Positions 60,901 through 64,000 of a stretch of DNA of 64,000 nucleotides are shown in pieces. The notes under the pieces are model-generated. The model did not search any database. It saw only the letters and a list, made by a program, of their open reading frames with translations, and was not told the origin of the DNA. Source of the DNA: Durusdinium trenchii (lineage: Eukaryota; Sar; Dinophyceae; Suessiales; Symbiodiniaceae); NCBI GenBank assembly GCA_963970005.1, contig CAXAMN010005413.1, positions 188,967 through 252,966 on the forward strand, read 5' to 3'. Made by a program: the position numbers and the translations under genes. Within the stretch, counting starts at the first letter, position 1. Every line of letters starts with the position of its first letter.

Positions 60901-61741
60901 TGAATACCGCTTGTCAAGCCTCCCGTGGGACGCAGCATTCAATCTATCACAGCCAATGCCCAGAAGCGACGTCAAGCATTTGGGACTTACATCCCTTCCC
61001 AAGAGCATCCAACGCTTTCGCTCCTCTTTGGGCACACCACGGACAACGTAGTGGACCTTCGTTGGAAAATGTGTTTGGCATGTAAGACAGAGTGGTGTTT
61101 GTGAACGCAATCTATCATGTCAGCGTCTAAGTAACGAACATAAGCATCCTGATCCACCTTCTTCATGCGCCAAAACAACTGCAGAAATTGGAGCAGCTGG
61201 TTCAGCAGCTTTCTGAATTGATGATAGCATACCCAAGTGCCTTTACAGTGGCAATGATCTGAGTCCAACAGCGCTTTGACTCGCGAAGCGCTTTGGCCAT
61301 TCTCGCATTGCCTTGCATTTGTTGTCCAAAACATTTGGCTTAGTGGGCTGTCAACCAGGAACAAAACTATATTCACAAACAGAACATCTGAATGAAACTC
61401 TCAGCAGTGTGCTTTCTTCGCTCAACTGGCTGGAGCGCCAGGTGCTTCCGCTTCCGCCCATCGTAATTTGGTCTTCTCCTATGATTGTTTGCCTTCTCAG
61501 GAGCAGCCATTGCTTGCCCTGGATTGACAGCTAGTTGATCACCCTGGATTCGGAGAATTGTTTCCAATGACATGTCAACATCAACCGTCTTTGGAGCAGC
61601 ATCAGCATCACTCGAAGCCTTTGCCACCTCCCTAAAAAAGCTGTCCCTCAAACGTGCAGGGTCTGTTGGGGCAGGAGCTGGTTGATGAACAGCCAAAGCT
61701 CGATCAGAAGAGCTTCCAGATCCAGATCCTACAGCACGCAA
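57987..61741 (-). CDS. Spliced DUF7869-like gene
   Basis: Exon-like minus-strand pieces follow an order I recognise from a large dinoflagellate protein family related to DUF7869. They are: Ser/Ala-rich start with DMSLETILRIQGDQLAV (61373-61741); AYVRYLDADM (about 61120); VVRGVPKEERKRWMLLGRDV (about 61030) and CLTSLLGIGCDRL; MKIDMHLMDLYQNAAGMLPT (about 60740); RYLPPGNIKMLFYQFSQTNG (60193-60441); FWKRFTSAWTPILKFQPPST then HSACDTC (about 60080); VARSYRDHLAAVKSDRLLEE (about 59880); KIHAVWTHGVSLHLFLIHPL (59400-59647); ADNTVRENKNNGC (about 59300); ILDRIQIRKWIGPDAKIRVE (58694-58927); AFMFFARR (about 58660); VPGPLPPLPWFTR (57987-58367). The D-N-T and related acidic residues resemble RNase H-fold transposase cores. 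Activity is unknown. Family name is from memory. Confidence 0.5.
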
Positions 61742-61944
61742 GAACCTAAGATCAGAGGCGGTATGTTAGCCATCCCAATCATATCAGAACCTGCGACAAG
61801 TGCAACTGGGGAACGCCAAACGTCGATCACTCATCCCACATGGCAAACCGCACAGCACTTGTTAGCTTTGATCTCTAAATGGCCACAGGTGATCCCAGAC
61901 CTGAATACAAAGGAACCACTCCTGATTACAACGAAATCTCCTTT

Positions 61945-62215
61945 TTAATAAACATTTCCACCTCCAAAGCCTATCGTATTGTCCACACCCTTCCAGGGAA
62001 AAGCTGGTAAACCCATTTTATAAACCTTTTTCCCCCTCCCAAGGCCCATCGTATTTGTCCACACCCTCCCAGGAAATAGATCCCTGCCAAGGCCCATCGT
62101 ATTTGTCCACACCCTCCAGCTCTTTGGCAAAGGGAATGGTTTATAAAATAGCTTTCCCCTGCCAAGGACTATTAAATCCATTGGCAAACATGTCAAAACC
62201 CATTTTATAGACCTT
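61945..62215. repeat. Satellite C array
   Basis: About three and a half degenerate units of the CATTTTATAAAC...GCCCATCGTATTTGTCCACA family, one carrying an inverted GGTTTATAAAATAG segment (about 62140). Confidence 0.85.
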
Positions 62216-62590
62216 CAATTGTGCAAAAAAGAATGTGATCTCTGGTTTTGCTTCTGCAGGAGTTGTTCTTGGTGACGCTTGAGCAGGACACAATGGAGAA
62301 AGCAGCAGCAATTCACATATGCTTCATAAAATGGTTCTATTCTCTCACACCATTACTTGTTTATAAAATGAGCCACCAACATCCAGCTGTCTCGATGTTT
62401 AAACAAAGAATCCACTGTTTATAAAATGTACAGGAGCCAAACCGACCTTTTTATGAAATGACGAGACAAGATGCATAGGCTTTTTTCAAAATTCCGATTT
62501 CCTCGAACATTGTGCTTTTTATGAAGTGAGTCCTGGAAAAGTCATTTTGTAGGTCACCAGGATCCCCATTTCATAAGGACCTGTGCAAAG
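62216..62590. repeat. Second TATAAAATG motif cluster
   Basis: CATAAAATGG, TTATAAAATGAG, TTATAAAATGTA, TTATGAAATGA and inverse forms recur every 30-70 bp, as at 35.9-36.6 kb. No gene seen. Confidence 0.6.
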
Positions 62591-62743
62591 GGGATGCAAG
62601 TCACATTTTCCAGGCAAAAATGTAACCGGGTCCAGGATGGTCCAGCGTAATAGTACGCAAGACTCAGTGAGATTTGGCTCTTTTCTTGGTGTGTGCGTTT
62701 GGTTGGCTTGTTCTGTTTTGGGGTTGTGCAAGGGTGTTTTGCC

Positions 62744-62765
62744 ATTATATATATATATATATATT
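62744..62765. repeat. (TA)n microsatellite
   Basis: Uninterrupted TA dinucleotides. Confidence 0.95.
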
Positions 62766-62769
62766 CTGG

Positions 62770-63385
62770 GCCATGGTGGCACATGTATGGACCTGACTCC
62801 CAGAGCAAAATGTAACTTAGGTGTGTGCAGGCAAGATTGGATGGAGAATGAACACAAAGCACGCAACACTCTTCTGCCACGCCTCAATGTGTCCGGCCGA
62901 GTCATCTGATGTCACATTCTTCATCGCATGTATTTGCTCTCCAGTATCGCCCGAGTCAGGTGTTGCAAACCTGGCGCGATTGGAAGCCCAAAGCTCCCGA
63001 GCCCGCGCCTTGCCGCGTGCAAGGTTTGTAGCATGCGCAGGCACATATTACTCCCACATCTGTCGAGGAAAAAGTGCTGAGGCAGGACGAAACAAACACA
63101 TCCTCCAGGAAAACATGCAGTTCAAGTCTGCTTCGATACTGAATAAGTCCCCGACAAAAACACATTATCATCGTATTGATCTTTGGTGCACGGGTCAGCA
63201 ACAATAGCTCCAAAATGCTCCAAATTCATGAATTTCCAAGTTCTTGGTGAAACGTGTCCAGCAAATTCCAGCAACTCTTCAATCCCCCCTCACCTCTGCC
63301 AATCGCCTACGTCATCTGCCATGGGCATAGGATCATAAGTGTCCTGAGAGCAGGCTGGCCATTGTTCGCTCCAAACAAGTGCATC
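62770..63385. other. No gene recognised
   Basis: Short frames without motifs. Confidence 0.4.
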
Positions 63386-63388
63386 GCT

Positions 63389-63478
63389 TCTAGTAACAAG
63401 CGCCTTACTAGTAGTAACAAGGACGCTACTAGGAACAAGTGCCCTACTACTAGGAGCAAGGACGCTACTAGTAACAGC
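63389..63478. repeat. 21-bp tandem repeat, TAGTAGTAACAAG family
   Basis: Four to five units of about 21 bp alternating CTAGTAACAAGCGCCTTA and GTAGTAACAAGGACGCTA. Same family as the arms of the foldback at 31.16-31.31 kb, here in direct orientation. Confidence 0.85.
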
Positions 63479-63744
63479 CGGGTCTGGGGAACGCACAAAC
63501 TGGCCGAACCACTGGCGTTCAACATCCTTCAACCAATTGCGGCTGTCGAGGATCACTTGTTCAATACCCCTTGAGTAGGTCTAGGGCCTGAAGTATTCCT
63601 TGTCAAAAGGATTGAGGCTTTATAAAATGGAAAGCCGCAGGCTGCTGATTTACGTACAAAATGAAAACATGACCTTCTTATATAATGCAATTCCACAGGA
63701 ATAAGGGAACATGACAAAAAATCTGCACATGACAAAAATGGGTT

Positions 63745-64000
63745 TTGTCAGCTAAGGCTCATTGTATTTGCCCACACCCTCCCCCCAAACCAATTTTATG
63801 AACCCCTTTACCCTGCCAAGGCCCAGCGTATTATCTACACCCTCCCCACAACACCAATTTTATGGACCTTTCCTCTGCCAAGGCCCATCATATTTGTCAC
63901 ACCCTCCCCACAAAACCCATTGCATAAACCCCTTCCCCTGCCAAGGCCCATCAAGGGGAAATGGTTTATAAAATGGGTTTGTGGGAGGGTGTGGACAAAT
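63745..64000. repeat. Satellite C array ending in a foldback
   Basis: Three to four direct units (ACACCCTCCCCACAAAACCC and TGCCAAGGCCCATC segments). At about 63953 the sequence turns back: 63954-64000 is the inverted copy of 63895-63945 (AAGGGGAAATGGTTTATAAA and GGGAGGGTGTGGACAAAT). The window ends inside this arm. Confidence 0.85.

Overview
The window looks like nuclear DNA of a dinoflagellate, most likely Symbiodiniaceae-like. The evidence is retroelement architecture that I know from those genomes: copia-type Gag with the residues GGLAEK, a LINE polyprotein carrying GEASNPGP, an FVDN reverse-transcriptase motif, and an element-encoded cytosine methyltransferase. Further support comes from gene-like regions cut into many short exons, abundant satellites and scarce intact reading frames. 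There are no bacterial or viral operons, and I found no convincing tRNA, rRNA or CRISPR.

Layout. 0-9.5 kb holds satellites (about 60, 73 and 42 bp units), microsatellites and a decayed reverse-transcriptase relic on the minus strand (5.2-5.9 kb). 9.57-17.81 kb is a nearly complete but frameshifted Ty1/copia-like element on the plus strand: about 170-bp LTRs, a primer-binding site matching the anticodon arm of initiator tRNA-Met, Gag with CCCH and CCHC fingers, protease, a methyltransferase-like domain, integrase, RT, RNase H and a membrane/Cys module. 19.91-30.63 kb is a 10.7-kb LINE-like element on the minus strand, bounded by a perfect 18-bp target-site duplication. It encodes, in order, a C5 cytosine DNA methyltransferase, two tandem C48/Ulp1-like peptidase domains (the first with Ser replacing Cys), an ORF1-like protein with a CCCH finger, an NPGP motif, AP-endonuclease, RT, a zinc motif and RNase H. 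A 380-bp MITE with 8-bp TSDs sits inside it and separates the methyltransferase from the peptidase; discounting it, the two are in one frame.

31-40 kb is mostly non-coding, with two exon-like pieces of a voltage-gated channel (S3 at 34.2 kb, S4 at 33.5 kb, minus strand) and a 62-bp-arm hairpin. 40.38-45.42 kb is a second, shorter copia-like element on the minus strand (90-bp LTRs, GTAAAC TSD, no integrase core found), inserted in a satellite of about 70-75 bp. 46-61.8 kb on the minus strand appears to be spliced genes: a DUF7869-like gene (58-61.7 kb), a second, intron-bearing cytosine methyltransferase (54.9-56.5 kb), an unrecognised multi-exon gene (49.7-54.2 kb), and a Lys/Glu/Ala-rich AT-hook protein (46-49.4 kb). 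61.9-64 kb returns to the satellite family seen around the second copia element, ending in a foldback.

Theme. Three separate loci carry proteins with cytosine-methyltransferase-like motifs: the LINE, the copia element (divergent), and a spliced gene. All reading was by eye. Exon boundaries are approximate, and several frameshifts could be assembly indels rather than real decay.
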